From Pseudorasbora parva (Eukaryota > Chordata > Actinopteri > Cypriniformes > Gobionidae), in NCBI RefSeq assembly GCF_024679245.1, contig NC_090176.1:21812793-21876792 (forward strand): DNA of 64,000 nt, given 5' to 3'. Positions within the stretch are counted from its first letter, which is position 1. Each line of letters starts with the position of its first letter. Made by a program: the position numbers and the translations under genes. Shown here in pieces: positions 36,285-48,276 of this stretch. The notes under the pieces are model-generated. The model saw only the letters and a program-made list of their open reading frames with translations. It ran no database searches and was not told where the DNA came from.

Positions 36285-36500
36285 AATTAGGCCCTGTCCG
36301 AACACAGTATTTTCAAAACCGCAGCTTTTTCTATGCTGTTTGGCTGTTTGTCCACACGCAAACGCAGTATCCGGACACTGAAACTAAACTTTTTAGTTTA
36401 CTCCTGCCAGGGTGAAAATTTTTAGAAACTCCATTTGCAGTGTTGTCTGGAGAATAAAACCGGAGATTTTGGCTTGTTGAGTCCGAACCGGAACAGGCAC
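36285..36500 (-). repeat. Fragment of the 5288-7017 TIR family
   Basis: Complement of the right end of that element: AGGCCCTGTCCGAACACAGT, TTTTCAAAACCGCAGC, TCCACACGCAAACGCAGTAT. Diverged at CpG positions. Left part of the element missing. Confidence 0.7.
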
Positions 36501-36789
36501 ATTTTTTTTAGGCTTCTGATTGGACAATATGGCTTTACAGTTAAGTTTATATTGCTACCTGTTGGTTTGTCATGCTACTGACAGCACTTCATAGCATGTT
36601 TTATCTTTTCATGTGGATGTGATTATTTATTTATTTTAAACGGGGGAGGGAAAAACCAGAGATGGTTGTAACATTTTTGGACTTTCTTTTAAGCCATTGT
36701 GTTCAAAATGTGATTCAAACTAGTTACAAGTGTCTGCTATTAAATTAGATAAATATCTTTGCAACACCAACAAAAAATGCATGGTTTAG

Positions 36790-37062
36790 TTTCAAACACA
36801 GACTCAGAACACATTTCACACAGCAGGAATCGCAGACAGGTGATTTAGCACCCCAAATATCTCACAGGCATTGGCGTTATATTGGACGTTGGCGACTTAT
36901 CTGCGAGTCTCTCTGATCGTGTCTTTGATAATTCACTCTGCGTGATTGTCACTCAAGTTGCACAAGCACCGATTTGCCTATGATTTTGGGCATTTGTCAG
37001 TGATTTCGCAAAAACCTGTCGATGAGTAAAAATCGGGGCTAATATCAGGCAGTGTGTAGTCT
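36790..37062 (+). repeat. Fragment of the 25278-26135 Harbinger-like MITE
   Basis: Shares CCAAATATCTCAC, TCTCTCTGATCG, CTGCGTGATTGTCACTC and GCACCGATTTGCCTATGAT with the right half of that element. The TIR itself is degraded. Confidence 0.7.
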
Positions 37063-37358
37063 CATGGTTGTTAATTAGGTCTACACATCTGTTTCTGTTC
37101 AGTTCACTACTCTCCTTGTAGTTATGCCACGTTCAACGCAACCCATAACCCGTGTTATTGTAAATGAACATAAGTCCCGTACGGTACGCAATGCTTTGTT
37201 TACATCTAGCTACCACAATTCCTTGCGCTCAGGCAGTATGGCGACTTTGCCTGGAACGCTACAAAGTCATGAAATGTGTTTTGAAGTTCTAACTTACAGG
37301 CTCAAAAACCTGCCTGGAACACAGCGTTAAGACCTCAGTTTATTTTGTTTTTATAGTA

Positions 37359-37604
37359 CAGTCGTTCTTAAACCTGTCCTGGAGGACCACCAGCCCTGCA
37401 AATTTTGTATGTCTCCTATACGTGAGTATAGATTCCGTATTAACCTATTTTGTATGTACTCCTATCCTATATATCTGACACACCCATTTCAGGTCTCGCA
37501 GTCTCTACTAATGAGCTCATGAGTTGAATCAGGTGGGTTAGATGAGGGAGACATACAAAATGTGCAGGGCTGGTGGTCCTCCAGGACAGGTTTGAGAACC
37601 ACTG
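37359..37604. mobile_element. hAT-like MITE, 246 bp
   Basis: Starts CAGTCGTTCTTAAACCTG and ends CAGGTTTGAGAACCACTG. Inverted similarity runs about 55 bases, through CCTGGAGGACCACCAGCCCT and on to TTTTGTATGTCTCC. The CAG terminus suggests hAT; the flanking 8-mers do not match. Confidence 0.8.
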
Positions 37605-39290
37605 GCATATTGAATAGTGAGAGTTTATGTTAAGCATCGTTGGTTATGATGGGATTTAAAAACAGCTTTTTTTATTGTGATTGTGCGTTTTCTACAGCCT
37701 ACATAGCGCCTGACATACATACTGTATGTCATTATATAATGCTTTGAACAATCTAGTAAATTAGCTATTGTTTCACTTTGCTGACTGATCTACATTCACA
37801 GTAAAAAGAGGGCATGTCTGAGGGCAGTTTCAGCTGGGGACATTGCCATCCATTTTTTATAGCATCAAACATTTGTGATTATTATACACCATTCTTTTTT
37901 TCCCTGATATGGTGGCAGCCTGTTTAATATGAATCACTGCCATGGTTCCACACCACTAAATCAAGAAGAAGATGATTTAACAATTTTCTTTTCCTATTAT
38001 GATACACCTAATTAATTTCATAAAGGCCCCCTTTGCCGATAGACTTAATTACTGCCTATTTTCTACACCCTCAGCAATAGGCGGAAATGCACACAAAAAA
38101 TTCAGTCTTATGTGACAAGGTGCTAATTTGGTCTATTAGGCACAGGTGCAAGCGTACGTGTTCCTGCAATTCTCTCTGTGAATATAACTCCTCGGTAACA
38201 CTCAGGCGCTGTTTCAGAGTGTGAAAAACCCAATATATTCACACATGTCTATTTTAGTTGATGAAAAGTCAAGAAGAAAGAGGAAAGTCAATGGCATTGG
38301 GAACATTTAAGACTGAAGGACCTTGCGTCTGCATTCGCATATGCAGAGATGTCAGGTGCGAGACAAGGGTGGAAAATAATACTGTCACGCTAAATGCTAA
38401 GATAATGGAAAAAAGTTCCTTTCAGCTTGAATAAGCAGATATAAAATGACAGAGGTACAGTGATGTCTATGAGAAATATCAGTTACAGTCTTGCGTCAGA
38501 ATCCTGGAGCATTACATACGAGGCTATGTTTCTTTATGCTGTTTAATCCTTTCAGTAATGCTAGATTTAGCTTACATTGCATTATAGCTCTGTGTCACAA
38601 ATTTTTCCTCTTCACTATCCTTTGTTTCAGTGGTGTGTCCTTACACATGCAGACATATGGCATTGATTATTTATTCCTGAATCCATCTATTACACATGTG
38701 GTATAAAGTGGAAAGTGAGGGTGCAGTTAGCGTTTTGGATGAACGTTTTAGCATTGCCAAATTCCTAATGTTAACTTTTAGTTGACTCTTAATGGAAGCC
38801 AGACAACATGTAAGTGGTTAACGGCATCCTGTCTACTAAATGACTGCGGATTTAATTCCTTTCAGACGTGATCTGAATGATGCATCTGCTTGCTTGCTTT
38901 AATGCTGGCTCTAAGTCAGAGTATTCTTTCAACATTTCTTCACAAATTACCTATAAAAGCAACTGCATTTCACTCTCACATTCTGTCTTCATGAGCAAGT
39001 GAGATTATTTTGTATTTACCTTGACGAGATATAGAGAAAAGCAAAAAAGAATGGTGGCACTCTGTATTCTGCCTCATTCTAAAGCTGATTATCTATTGAA
39101 TTTGTTATTGAATAAGTCCATTTTGGCTTACGCTGGCAGCACATGGAGGCATGACGGGTTGGAATCTATGAGCAAGCAAGTGGCAACATTGATTCCTGAC
39201 TGAGATATGTTTGGTGGTTTAAAGTAGAAACTCTAACGGTGATCAATTCACACAGAACAAATGTTCATTAACAAGCTACTATTACTGCAG
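37605..39290. other. Unique-looking DNA, possible conserved non-coding
   Basis: No repeats recognised. 37830-38140 is complex AT-rich sequence with TAATTAATTTC and CTTAATTACTG motifs of the sort found in conserved non-coding DNA; not testable here. The ORFs at 38491-38706 and 39021-39203 lack domains. Confidence 0.35.
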
Positions 39291-39295
39291 CATTC

Positions 39296-39365
39296 TGTAC
39301 CATTCAAAAGTTTGAGTTCAGAAAATGTTTTTACTTTTATTCAGCAAGGATGCTGAATAAATGTA
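39296..39365 (+). repeat. Short fragment of the 50807-51245 repeat family
   Basis: ACCATTCAAAAGTTTGAG and TTTATTCAGCAAGGATGCTG match the start of that common repeat. Confidence 0.55.
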
Positions 39366-39595
39366 GGTAGGGCGGATTCTGTGTCTTAGCGCTAGTTTAT
39401 GATAAACATTTGGTAAGTTTTATATTCTAATTGCTGCCCACATCAGACACACTTTTGGCAGAGACCTTGTACTACAGCCTGGGGGTGGCGCTCTAATGAT
39501 GATTGAAGTACTTTAGGATACACGACAAACGCAGAGACTGCCATCTTAGAATTGCCATGAAGTTATATTTATTGCGTTCGAATGCTGTTTTAGAA

Positions 39596-40570
39596 CAGGG
39601 GTCGGTCCTGGAGGGCCACTGTCATGCAGTTTAGCTCCAACCCCAATCAAACACACCCAAAACAGCTAATCAAGCCCTGCGTCCCAATTCGCATACTATC
39701 CATCCTAAATAGTATTCGAAAATAGAATTAGTATGTCCCAAATCGTAGTATGTTGAAAAGAGTATTCCAAAGATTCCCAGATGTATTTACTATTTCCGGT
39801 CTGAATTCACAGTATGGATCGATGGGCACTCTAACGGCTGATATTGCCCACAACCCATTGCGAGTTGGACGAGGATTCGATTAGAACTACAAACGCGGAT
39901 AAAAAGCGTTAAAAAACTACAAACATGACGGATGTGCGAGTTCGACGGTTAAGCATGCGGTTAAGTAGAGAAGTTTAGATAAAGGGGTTTGAGTGACCCT
40001 ATCAATATTTAACCTGACAAAAATATATTTATTCAGTGTTGTCCACATTATATTTCACATGCAGCAGCATTATGAACTTTTGTAATGACACGTTTGGCCA
40101 TTAACTTTTTAATGCATCATTATATTTAAACTGCAAACACATGAGGAGAGTCTCTGCATTGAAGACCCACAAATGGCAGATCAACGAGCGGCTACATTTC
40201 TCTCCGATACGGTAGGAGATTAAACTGAATGTGGAGGATTTGAACTGTGACGAATCTGACGATGATTGTAAGAGCAGATAAACGGTGACGGGATGCACGT
40301 AACTAAGCGACAGAGTCCGTTAAAGATGGCGAAGTAGTATGTCCCGTAGCTTGCATACTTTTCTGCTATACACTCAAAAGTATATACTTTTTCTTCACAA
40401 AAAGAGTACATACTTTTAGGACGTAGTATAAGTAGGTGAATTGGGACGCAGCAAAGGTCTTACTAGGTCCTAAAAAAGGAATTGATTAGCTGTTTCAGGT
40501 GTGTTTGATTGGGGTTGGAGCTAAACTCTGCAGGACAGTGGCCTTCCAGGACCGAGTTAGGGGACCCCTG
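39596..40570. mobile_element. hAT MITE with 8-bp duplication, host of a second element
   Basis: Ends CAGGGGTC and GACCCCTG, flanked by a perfect 8-bp duplication TTTTAGAA (39588-39595, 40571-40578). The arms CTGGAGGGCCACTGTC and TTTAGCTCCAACCCC are complementary to the right half. The centre is occupied by 39677-40451. Confidence 0.85.
39677..40451. mobile_element. Nested TIR element (hAT-like)
   Basis: Left end CTGCGTCCCAATTCGCATAC, right-end complement CTGCGTCCCAATTCACCTAC. Inside are AGTATGTCCC and AGTACATAC words near both ends. A possible 8-bp duplication (ATCAAGCC versus CAAAGGTC) is too diverged to confirm. Truncated relative at about 21680. Confidence 0.7.
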
Positions 40571-41349
40571 TTTTAGAATATCACAAGTTGAGTTGGAATT
40601 CCAGTGAGGAAAAAAAGTTGTGTTTATTCTCAGAACAAACATAAAACAAACACTACAGAAGTTCTCTATATAAAAGCTATTCACATGAGCATGCTTAAAT
40701 GAAAGGGTTATATGAAAATGGCTCCCTCTGCTGGCTGTAGTCTTTAGCCTTTGGCCAAAAATTCATCCGATGACACAAATATCGTCAATTTGCGTCATCT
40801 GAGGAATTTTTCCTAAAATAAAATGCATAAATCTCTTGTCTCAGGGGGTCTCACAATCATTTGAATATACTCCAGGGTTTCTATGATACAAAGCCATATG
40901 CTAATCACTGAAGTAACCCATTAAAGAAAATTCCACATATTGAGCGGCACATGTTCAAAATTAAAGGAACACGCTGACATTTTGGGACTTTAGCTTATTC
41001 ACCGCATCACTCCAGACTCAGATTAAGATAAGTCCAAACATACTATTCTCATCTCCATGCGTGTCATAAAAGCCTTGTTTATACTTTCGCCTGGCTCCGC
41101 TGCGCGAGCCTGCACTGACTGCGCGCCTCCTCCCCAAACGGACGAGGCGTTTATACTTGACGCGCTCGCTGTTGTGCTATTCTTTGAAACGACAGAGGGC
41201 GACTCGGAGTAATTGTTCTATAAACCAACAGGAAAAAGCGCCGAGAAGAAGTGGGCTAATGTACACAGGTGATGATATTTATTTTAGTACATTTCACCAA
41301 AAACCACACTACAAAAGAATCGTGTAAAACTCCGTAAACCTTGGCTTGA

Positions 41350-43440
41350 TATTATTACTTGTGACATGAGTTTTATACACTGTTAAAGACAGACAAAGTT
41401 AGACAAAGTTAGACTAAACATAGACAAAGTTTCAAAAACTAAGTTGGACGATTGATGGAGTATTTCTGTGTCAAAAATACTCCTTCCGGTTTCTCACAAG
41501 TTTCGGAGAGTTTTTTTCGAGTATGGGTCGGCTTGACGTCGATAGAGCGGAATGTCCTTGTATGGGCCGTACGGACTCTTCTCCCGGAAGGGTGTGCGTG
41601 CGCGTGACTAGATGCACGCCGCCCATAAACACTGCTCTCAGGTGCAGATTTACACTCGTCCGTGCAACACAAGCGACTTCAACGCTTCAGCACAGCATTC
41701 CGGGAAGACAGTGCTGCATTTGAACCAATTTGAACGCAGAAATGATGGGAAGCGTCACAACATACGCCTCGGTCGTGTCGCAAAAATGGATCTCCACGGT
41801 CACTGCTGTCACAGGACTTCACGAAATCAACAATATGACCAAAGAAGTGTGTTTTTGACGGAGCGGTCCCAGCAATAAAGGTTCACAGTCCTGCTTTGGA
41901 AACAGGCGGTGAGTAAAACTGCTTCAAATGTCTATGTTGTTGGCTATCGTCGCGTGAGTAAACCTCAGTAAACGAAATGATCGTGTATAACGTTAGTTAA
42001 TTTATCAATGGAGCATGCGATCTATGGTGTGTGTTTAAATACATTTGTTTAGCTGACCAATATAGATGTGAGTTTGTTTATTGCAAAACGACCCAAACAC
42101 AAACTTAGCGTTCTCACAAAGCGTGCTTCGTCATTCAAATGCGCTAACGGTTACTCCATTGTTGTTCTATGTATAACGTTACACTAGTCTGACATGCAAA
42201 ACCGTTTTGCTTGCTACTGCTAAGGTTTAGTCGCATACCATAGTCCATAAACTGTATCATAAATAATAATAATAATAATAGATTTTATTTATAATGCACT
42301 TTTCATTCCGAAGAATCTCAAAGTGCAACAAAGGGGGGGGGGGGGAGGAATAACAACAAAAAAATGAATAACAAGTAAAAATATAGAATACTACAAACAA
42401 TCAACCAACACAGAAAACAGAACAGAAACAGAGCTGATGGTGAACAGAAACAGAGCTGATGGTGAACAGAAAACAGCTGATGGTGGAAGTCTCTGTTAGC
42501 TCCGCAGCACACTGTGGTCCACTCCATGTTTCAGATTTCTCCCAGTGGCAGTGTCCCGATGACATCGCTGAGGCACGACAGCTGAAGACCAGATGATGGG
42601 TCTTCTTCATGATGATTCAAACGATGGGGATCGCTGCAGCACCATGCAGGAGGCAGAACATTCCTCCGGGCACTTCTGTGGACACACCGGGGCCGGCGCA
42701 GATGTCGCTCCACGGTCGCAATGCAGGACGGAACAGCGGCGCAGCCGAGAAGCAGAACATCCCAACATCATGCCGGACACCGACGACGAGAGCCCGGATG
42801 ACGCTAGCCCGGTGCAAACTTCAGCCACCATGCAGCTTAAGCCCAAGGGAGACCACCAGTGAGCACCCGCGGCGAGAAACATAAAATGTCCTCCAAACCA
42901 GAAACCAACCGCAGCAATTCAAATGTAAACATTAGAGAAGCGGTTGAAAACGGCGAAACGACGAACAACGACTTCTCAGTGGCTGCCAGCAATCAGCAAC
43001 AGTCCCAATTGTAGCTCTGACTGTATCATGTCCTCATAAACTGCAATTAAACACACACAAATGTTGACAGGCCACTAAATACAGTACATACCACAGAGAC
43101 GGACATCCTGCTGTTGTTGCTTCTCCTGTTCAATTTATTTCAGCCTCTGGATCTGATTCTGGATCATATATCTGTATTAGTTGAATCTGATCGATAGCCG
43201 TTTTCTTCTCCACGCTTGAGGACGTCACCGCTTTGTGCGTGCTCGTCATTCTTTAGCTCCGCCCACACGATATGCCTCCAGGCGCTCGTTTTTTTCCGGA
43301 AAGACTCGGTACAGCCTATCTTTCTTTTATAAATATAATAAAACTAAAGACTTTTCGGAGATATGAAGGATGCAATACTACTCTATAGGTACTCAAGATT
43401 GACATGAGATTGACTGAAACTGAGTGTTTCACCCCCCCTT
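41350..43440 (-). mobile_element. TTAA-type element, copy D (interrupted)
   Basis: Right end GAGTGTTTCACCCCCCCTT then TTAA. The left end is degraded: homology begins at about TTTTATACACTGTTAAAGAC, without the G-rich terminus, and a short AGACAAAGTT duplication follows. Interrupted at 42261-43019 by a retroposed insert. Orientation as copy A. Confidence 0.8.
42261..43019 (-). mobile_element. Retroposed insert with 10-bp duplication and (ATT)n tail
   Basis: Flanked by ACTGTATCAT on both sides (42251-42260 and 43020-43029). On the minus strand it ends in AAAATCTATT and an (ATT)n tail, preceded by GAATGAAAAGTGCATTATA, a tail style seen in fish non-LTR elements. The 5' part is GC-rich. Imperfect 22-base repeats (CAGAAACAGAGCTGATGGTG) lie at 42421-42484. 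Frames in 42593-42884 on both strands show no RT or endonuclease motif. Probably a SINE-like or 5'-truncated LINE copy. Confidence 0.75.
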
Positions 43441-43965
43441 TTAATATTTCCTAATTTCACCAAACTTTAGTGTTGTGATTTATTTATTTATTTGGTTAAA
43501 CATGGATCTTTATTTAAAGTGGCTTATTTCTGCTTTTGTAGGCTCATTTTGTAAATATAAGCTCCTAATTTGTATGTGCAAACTGGGTGCTGGTGTGATG
43601 AGACGTCATGCTCGGCTAGATTCGCCGAGAACTCTTCGGATGCGGAGCTGTGTGCAGAGTTACAAAAACGCCAGGCGAAATAGGGTCTTGTGGACCCAAC
43701 GCACACGACCGCCCCCGTCTCCACGTCTACATCATTTTTGCCGCACGCACCCTCGCACTCATGCGGACATGTCGAGTATAAACAAGGCTTAACTCCCCAC
43801 CGCTAGACTGGCTTAGCACAAAGACTGGAGGTAAACGGCTCCATCTAGCCTACTGCTTAATAAGTGACAAAATAACGCCAACATTTTCCATAATGTATGG
43901 ACTTATCTAACTGGTGGATTCAGTGAATAACCTAAAGTCCCAAAAAAGCTATCGTGTTCCTTTAA

Positions 43966-44100
43966 TAATAATAATAAGAAATATTTTTGAGCAGCCAATC
44001 AACATATTAGAATGACATCTGAGGGATCATGTGACACTGAAGCTTTGTCAATACCATTACAGGATTAAATTTTTCAAAGTAGAAAAAAACTCTCTTTTTT
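43966..44100 (+). repeat. Fragment of the 50807-51245 repeat family
   Basis: GAGCAGCCAATCAACATATT and GGATCATGTGACACTGAAG match that common cyprinid repeat. Confidence 0.65.
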
Positions 44101-45458
44101 TCAACATAAACTGCACACTACCCAAACATATAATTAGTCGCAATTCATCCTTGTGGGTTTTGTCCTTGTAGCACTCTTTAAGACTTTATTAGAAACCTAT
44201 AAAGGTTTCAAAAGGAGATTTTCACAGCAAATGGTAGCTTCTATACTGTGCAGCATTTAGAAGTAGTACGCTAGTGTTCCATTCCAAACGCAGCCAGTGA
44301 AAACACAAAAACAACCTGGCTTTCATATAGTCAGCCCTCCTCCATTGTAGTGTCCTTTCCCCCCCACCATGTGGTTAATTAAGCCATTTTCTGTTGAATG
44401 GGCAATCCCAGGGAGAGATGGATGCTGGTTCTTGGAAAATGCAACATAACTGGAAATTAAAGGGGAAAATCTAATGTTTCAGTGGGAAGTCTTCGGTGAC
44501 GACGACCCCCTGTTGCAACTCCTCGGTTTGGATATGTTGTACAGACACATTGATTTGTTCTAGCCGTCTCTGCCGAACAGTGGGAGTGCATTTACACTAT
44601 AGGCCGTGGATCTGCAGGGGTCAGGTCTAGAAAAGCAGCCATACAGACCTACCATACATGTAAATCACACCTTCTATTACAGAGTCTCAGGATGATAATG
44701 CACCCTCTCAAATGCATAACACATATAAGCTCCATTTTATGGATATTTGTTGTGTTTTGTTTAAGATGCTCAGCTTTAAATTTGAGATTGTATTTGCTTA
44801 ACACCTGACAGACACTTATCCCTCTAATGTGTTTTTTTTTTTTTTGTTAAGGCAGGGGTGTAAGTCATCTGAGTGGCACATTTATTCCATGGTACAGACA
44901 TAGCTGTTTGGTAATAGTGTAAAGCGATAGCGATATTGCACACCCAGCAAATGTAAACACATTGCTTGCCAATGGCAAATATATACACTGATAATTTGCA
45001 TACAAATAGGAGGTCAAATTTGCATATAATGTCTAAAAGCAACCTATTATGACACTCAGTCAATGCTAAAGGTCTCTGAATTAAATTACACTAATCAGTG
45101 ACTTCTGATACAAATAAAACATAACTGCTTTTGAATTATGTATCTGTTTGACATCATTCACTTACTCAACCTAATACTACATTCTACATAACATGCTTTG
45201 TGTGTAAATAATTTTTTAGTAATTGCTTTTAGTATAGTGTATAAATTCTCTATGAATAATCTATCTGACTTGAATATTAGTAGCAGTATGTGCTTTGAAT
45301 ATAAACTAAAAACCTAAGCATCAAAATAATAATACTTGATTATTTATTAATAATACATTTATTCTCAGATGGACTATAAGAGAGGAAACAACAGCAAATA
45401 TTATTCTTCAATACAATCCAGGGTGATTCTTTGTATTATGTATCTTTATGTAATAACA
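44101..45458. other. No gene seen
   Basis: Unique-looking DNA with a short poly-T near 44830. No repeat or coding signal recognised. Confidence 0.4.
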
Positions 45459-45600
45459 TTTAAAGGTAGGGTATAGGTAAGAATTGGTTAAAAAACTTTT
45501 TTTTCCAAATTTGTTTAAACTTTCTTTATATCAATACATAATTAAAATGTAAGTACTCTGAAAAAGAAAGAATAAAAATTAAGTGTCTGTAGACCTGTTT
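45459..45600 (+). repeat. TTAA-associated repeat end
   Basis: TTTAAAGGTAGGGTATAGG followed by TTTGTTTAAACTTTCTTTAT and AAAATGTAAGTACTCTGAAA. The same sequence occurs inverted at 58610-58746, also ending at TTAA. Probably the terminus of another TTAA-type family; the opposite end was not found. Confidence 0.55.
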
Positions 45601-45897
45601 TCGAATGTTTTAAAGACAGCTCATTATTTCCATTCACTCCACCTTCTTCCTTCTGGGCTCTTTCAAAGCAACGCCCCCAAAACACATGAACGCGTGGAAG
45701 ACGCATTATTGGACAAGTGGAGAAGGAGGAGCAGAGTGCATGTAGTGCATCATGACAGAATCACATGTAATAAAAAATCTAACTTTATCAGTATGAATAC
45801 AAACAAATGTGTTTTAGTACTCACTATCAAGCTAGAATACCGATACTGGTAAAGTTTAAAATATATTTTTGTTTGATTCGGTAACGAGCTAGTTATA

Positions 45898-47481
45898 CAG
45901 TGCCTTGCGAAAGTATTCGGCCCCCTTGAACTTGGCAACCTTTTGCCACATTTCAGGCTTCAAACAATGATATGAAACTAATTTTTTTGTGAAGAATCAA
46001 CAACAAGTGGGACACAATCATGAAGTGGAATGAAATTTATTGGATATTTCAAACTTTTTTAACAAATCAAAAACTGAAAAAATGGGCGTGCAAAATTATT
46101 CGGCCCCCTTAAGTTAATACTTTGTAGCGCCACCTTTTGCTGCGATTACAGCTGTAAGTTGCTTGGGGTATGTCTCTATCAGTTTTGCACATCGAGAGAC
46201 TGAAATTTTTGCCCATTCCTCCTTGCAGAACAGCTGGAGCTCAGTGAGGTTGGATGGAGAGCGTTTGTGAACAGCAGTTTTCAGTTCTTTCCACAGATTC
46301 TCGATTGGATTCAGGTCTGGACTTTGACTTGGCCATTCTAACACCTGGATATGTTTATTTTTGAACCATTCCATTGTAGATTTTGCTTTATGTTTTGGAT
46401 CATTGTCTTGTTGGAAGACAAATCTTCCAGAATGGTCCTGTATTTGGCTCCATCCATCTTCCCATCAATTTTAACCATCTTTCCTGTCCCTGCTGAAGAG
46501 AAGCAGGCCCAAACCATGATGCTGCCACCACCATGTTTGACAGTGGGGATGGTGTGTTCAGGGTGATGAGCTGTGTTGCTTTTACGCCAAACATAACGTT
46601 TTGCATTGTTGCCAAAAAGTTCAATTTTGGTTTCATCTGACCAGAGCACCTTCTTCCTCATGTTTGGTGTGTCTCCCAGGTGGCTTGTGGCAAACTTTAA
46701 ACGACACTTTTTATGGATATCTTTAAGAAATGGCTTTCTTCTTGCCACTCTTCCATAAAGGCCAGATTTGTGCAGTATACGACTGATTGTTGTCCTATGG
46801 ACAGAGTCTCCCACCTCAGCTGTAGATCTCTGCAGTTCATCCAGAGTGGTCATGGGCCTCCTGGCTGCATCACTGATCAGTCTTCTCCTTGTATGAGCTG
46901 AAAGTTTAGAGGGACGGTCAGGTCTTGGTAGATTTCCAGTGGTCTTATACTCCTTCCATTTCAATATTATCGCTTGCACAGTGCTCCTTGGGATGTTTAA
47001 AGCTTGGGAAATCTTTTTGTATCCAAATCCGGCTTTAAACTTCTCCACAACAGTATCTTGGCCCTGCCTGGTGTGTTCCTTGTTCTTCATGATGCTCTCT
47101 GCACTTTAAACGGACCTCTGAGACTATCACAGCGCAGGTGCATTTATACAGAGACTTGATTACACACAGGTGGATTCTATTCATCATCATTAGTCATTTA
47201 GGTCAACATTGGATCATTCAGAGATCCTCACTGAACTTCTGGAGAGAGTTTGCTGGACTGAAAGTAAAGGGGCCGAATAATTTTGCACGCCCAATTTTTC
47301 AGTTTTTGATTTCTTAAAAAAGTTTGAAAAATCCAATAAATTTCATTCCACTTCATGATTGTGTCCCACTTGCTGTTGATTCTTCACAAAAAATGACAGT
47401 TTCATATCTTTATGTTTGAAGCCTGAAATGTGGCAAAAGGTCGCAAAGTTCAAGGGGGCCGAATACTTTTGCAAGGCACTG
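45898..47481 (-). mobile_element. Near-complete Tc1-like transposon with IR/DR ends
   Basis: 1584 bp, starting CAGTGCCTTGCGAAAG and ending CAAGGCACTG, flanked by TA on both sides. TIRs are about 215 bp (45898-46113 and 47267-47481) and about 95% alike by eye. Each contains two related motifs: an outer AGTATTCGGCCCCCTTGAAC and an inner AAATTATTCGGCCCCCTTA. This is the IR/DR arrangement of fish Tc1 elements, in which each arm binds transposase twice. The single transposase gene is on the minus strand and broken once. Confidence 0.92.
46114..47090 (-). pseudogene. Tc1-like transposase, one frameshifting deletion
   Basis: Reads from 47090 leftwards. Residues 1-110 hold the paired-like DNA-binding domain (GYKKISQALNIPRSTVQAI, then SVHRTTISRILHKSGL). 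WSDETK with catalytic Asp at about residue 152, and the Gly-rich KHGGGSIMVW at about 186-194, follow. At about residue 222 (near 46425), after KYRTILE, roughly 40-45 bases of the usual family sequence are missing and the frame shifts. The rest continues in the frame ending at 46114: FQQDNDPKH (second Asp), [11 protein letters not shown] (catalytic Glu) and a normal KGGATKY end. All three catalytic positions survive but in two frames, so no active protein is expected. Confidence 0.92.
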
Positions 47482-47483
47482 TA

Positions 47484-48276
47484 TTTATAAGGCCAAGCTA
47501 AAAACGGGTAGCATTGATACATGTTTTTCCAATAACATCAGTTATACTGTGATGAATATGAATTTCGTGTAAGATTCATAACATATAGGGTGTTTTGCAT
47601 GTAAGCGTTTCCATGATGAATATAAAAACAAACCAAAGGCGGATATAAACGAGAAGGTAAAAAAGTTCCTGGATGTGGTGTACTAGCTTTTACACAAACA
47701 TTTAGTTATCTAAAGTTAGATTTTGCGAAATTCAACACGACAGCGATCAACTTGAGCTAAGCATATTGAGTATTTATCATCTCTACTAATGGCTCGCTAA
47801 GTGTATGACATTGTAACTTTATGCAACGTAATTTTATGTTAGCTATATTAGGCAGCTATGTGTGCTGGTGATAAATGCTTCATGAAAACATAAACCAAAA
47901 AAAATGGTATAATCAAAATGAAAGATTACCTGTCCAGCAGAAATACAGCCATCAAGGAATCTTTTTTTTTTAGCCCCTTGAGGTCCCTCAGTTCTCGCCA
48001 TAGTTGGAAAGCCACACCGATATTTGATTTCTTTGTTTATCCAAAGACTTTTTGTGCATTGACTTTTCTTGTACTGTCTTCCTTTTTTGCATTGTTTGCC
48101 TTCGCTGACTCCAAAACCTGACACTGTGAATTTTGAATGCTCTTTCTCTGCTAGAATTACCTCAGTATTATTTTGCTCTTCCTAGGTTTCGAGCCGCGCG
48201 CACGTGGGAAGATCCTGTAGCAAAGGGGTGGTAACCATGGTAGCGAGTATGCCGCCCATTGATTGAATGCGAGACT
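47484..48276. other. No gene seen
   Basis: No coding domain recognised. May be the continuation of the repeat entered at 45459, which the Tc1-like element would then interrupt; not established. Confidence 0.4.

Larger units (their letters stand above)
40965..43961. mobile_element. TTAA-type element, outer level of a three-level nest
   Basis: Left end AGGAACACGCTGACATTTTG; the right-end complement is AGGAACACGATAGCTTTTTT; both continue into GGGACTTTAG. TTAA flanks at 40961-40964 and 43962-43965. Own sequence is about 0.9 kb (to about 41345, then from about 43445); the rest is copy D and its insert. No transposase seen. Confidence 0.8.

Noticed and set aside
42593..42884. Possible GC-rich host exon open on both strands
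   Set aside because: Lies within an insert with a 10-bp target duplication and an (ATT)n tail. It has no splice context or known domain.
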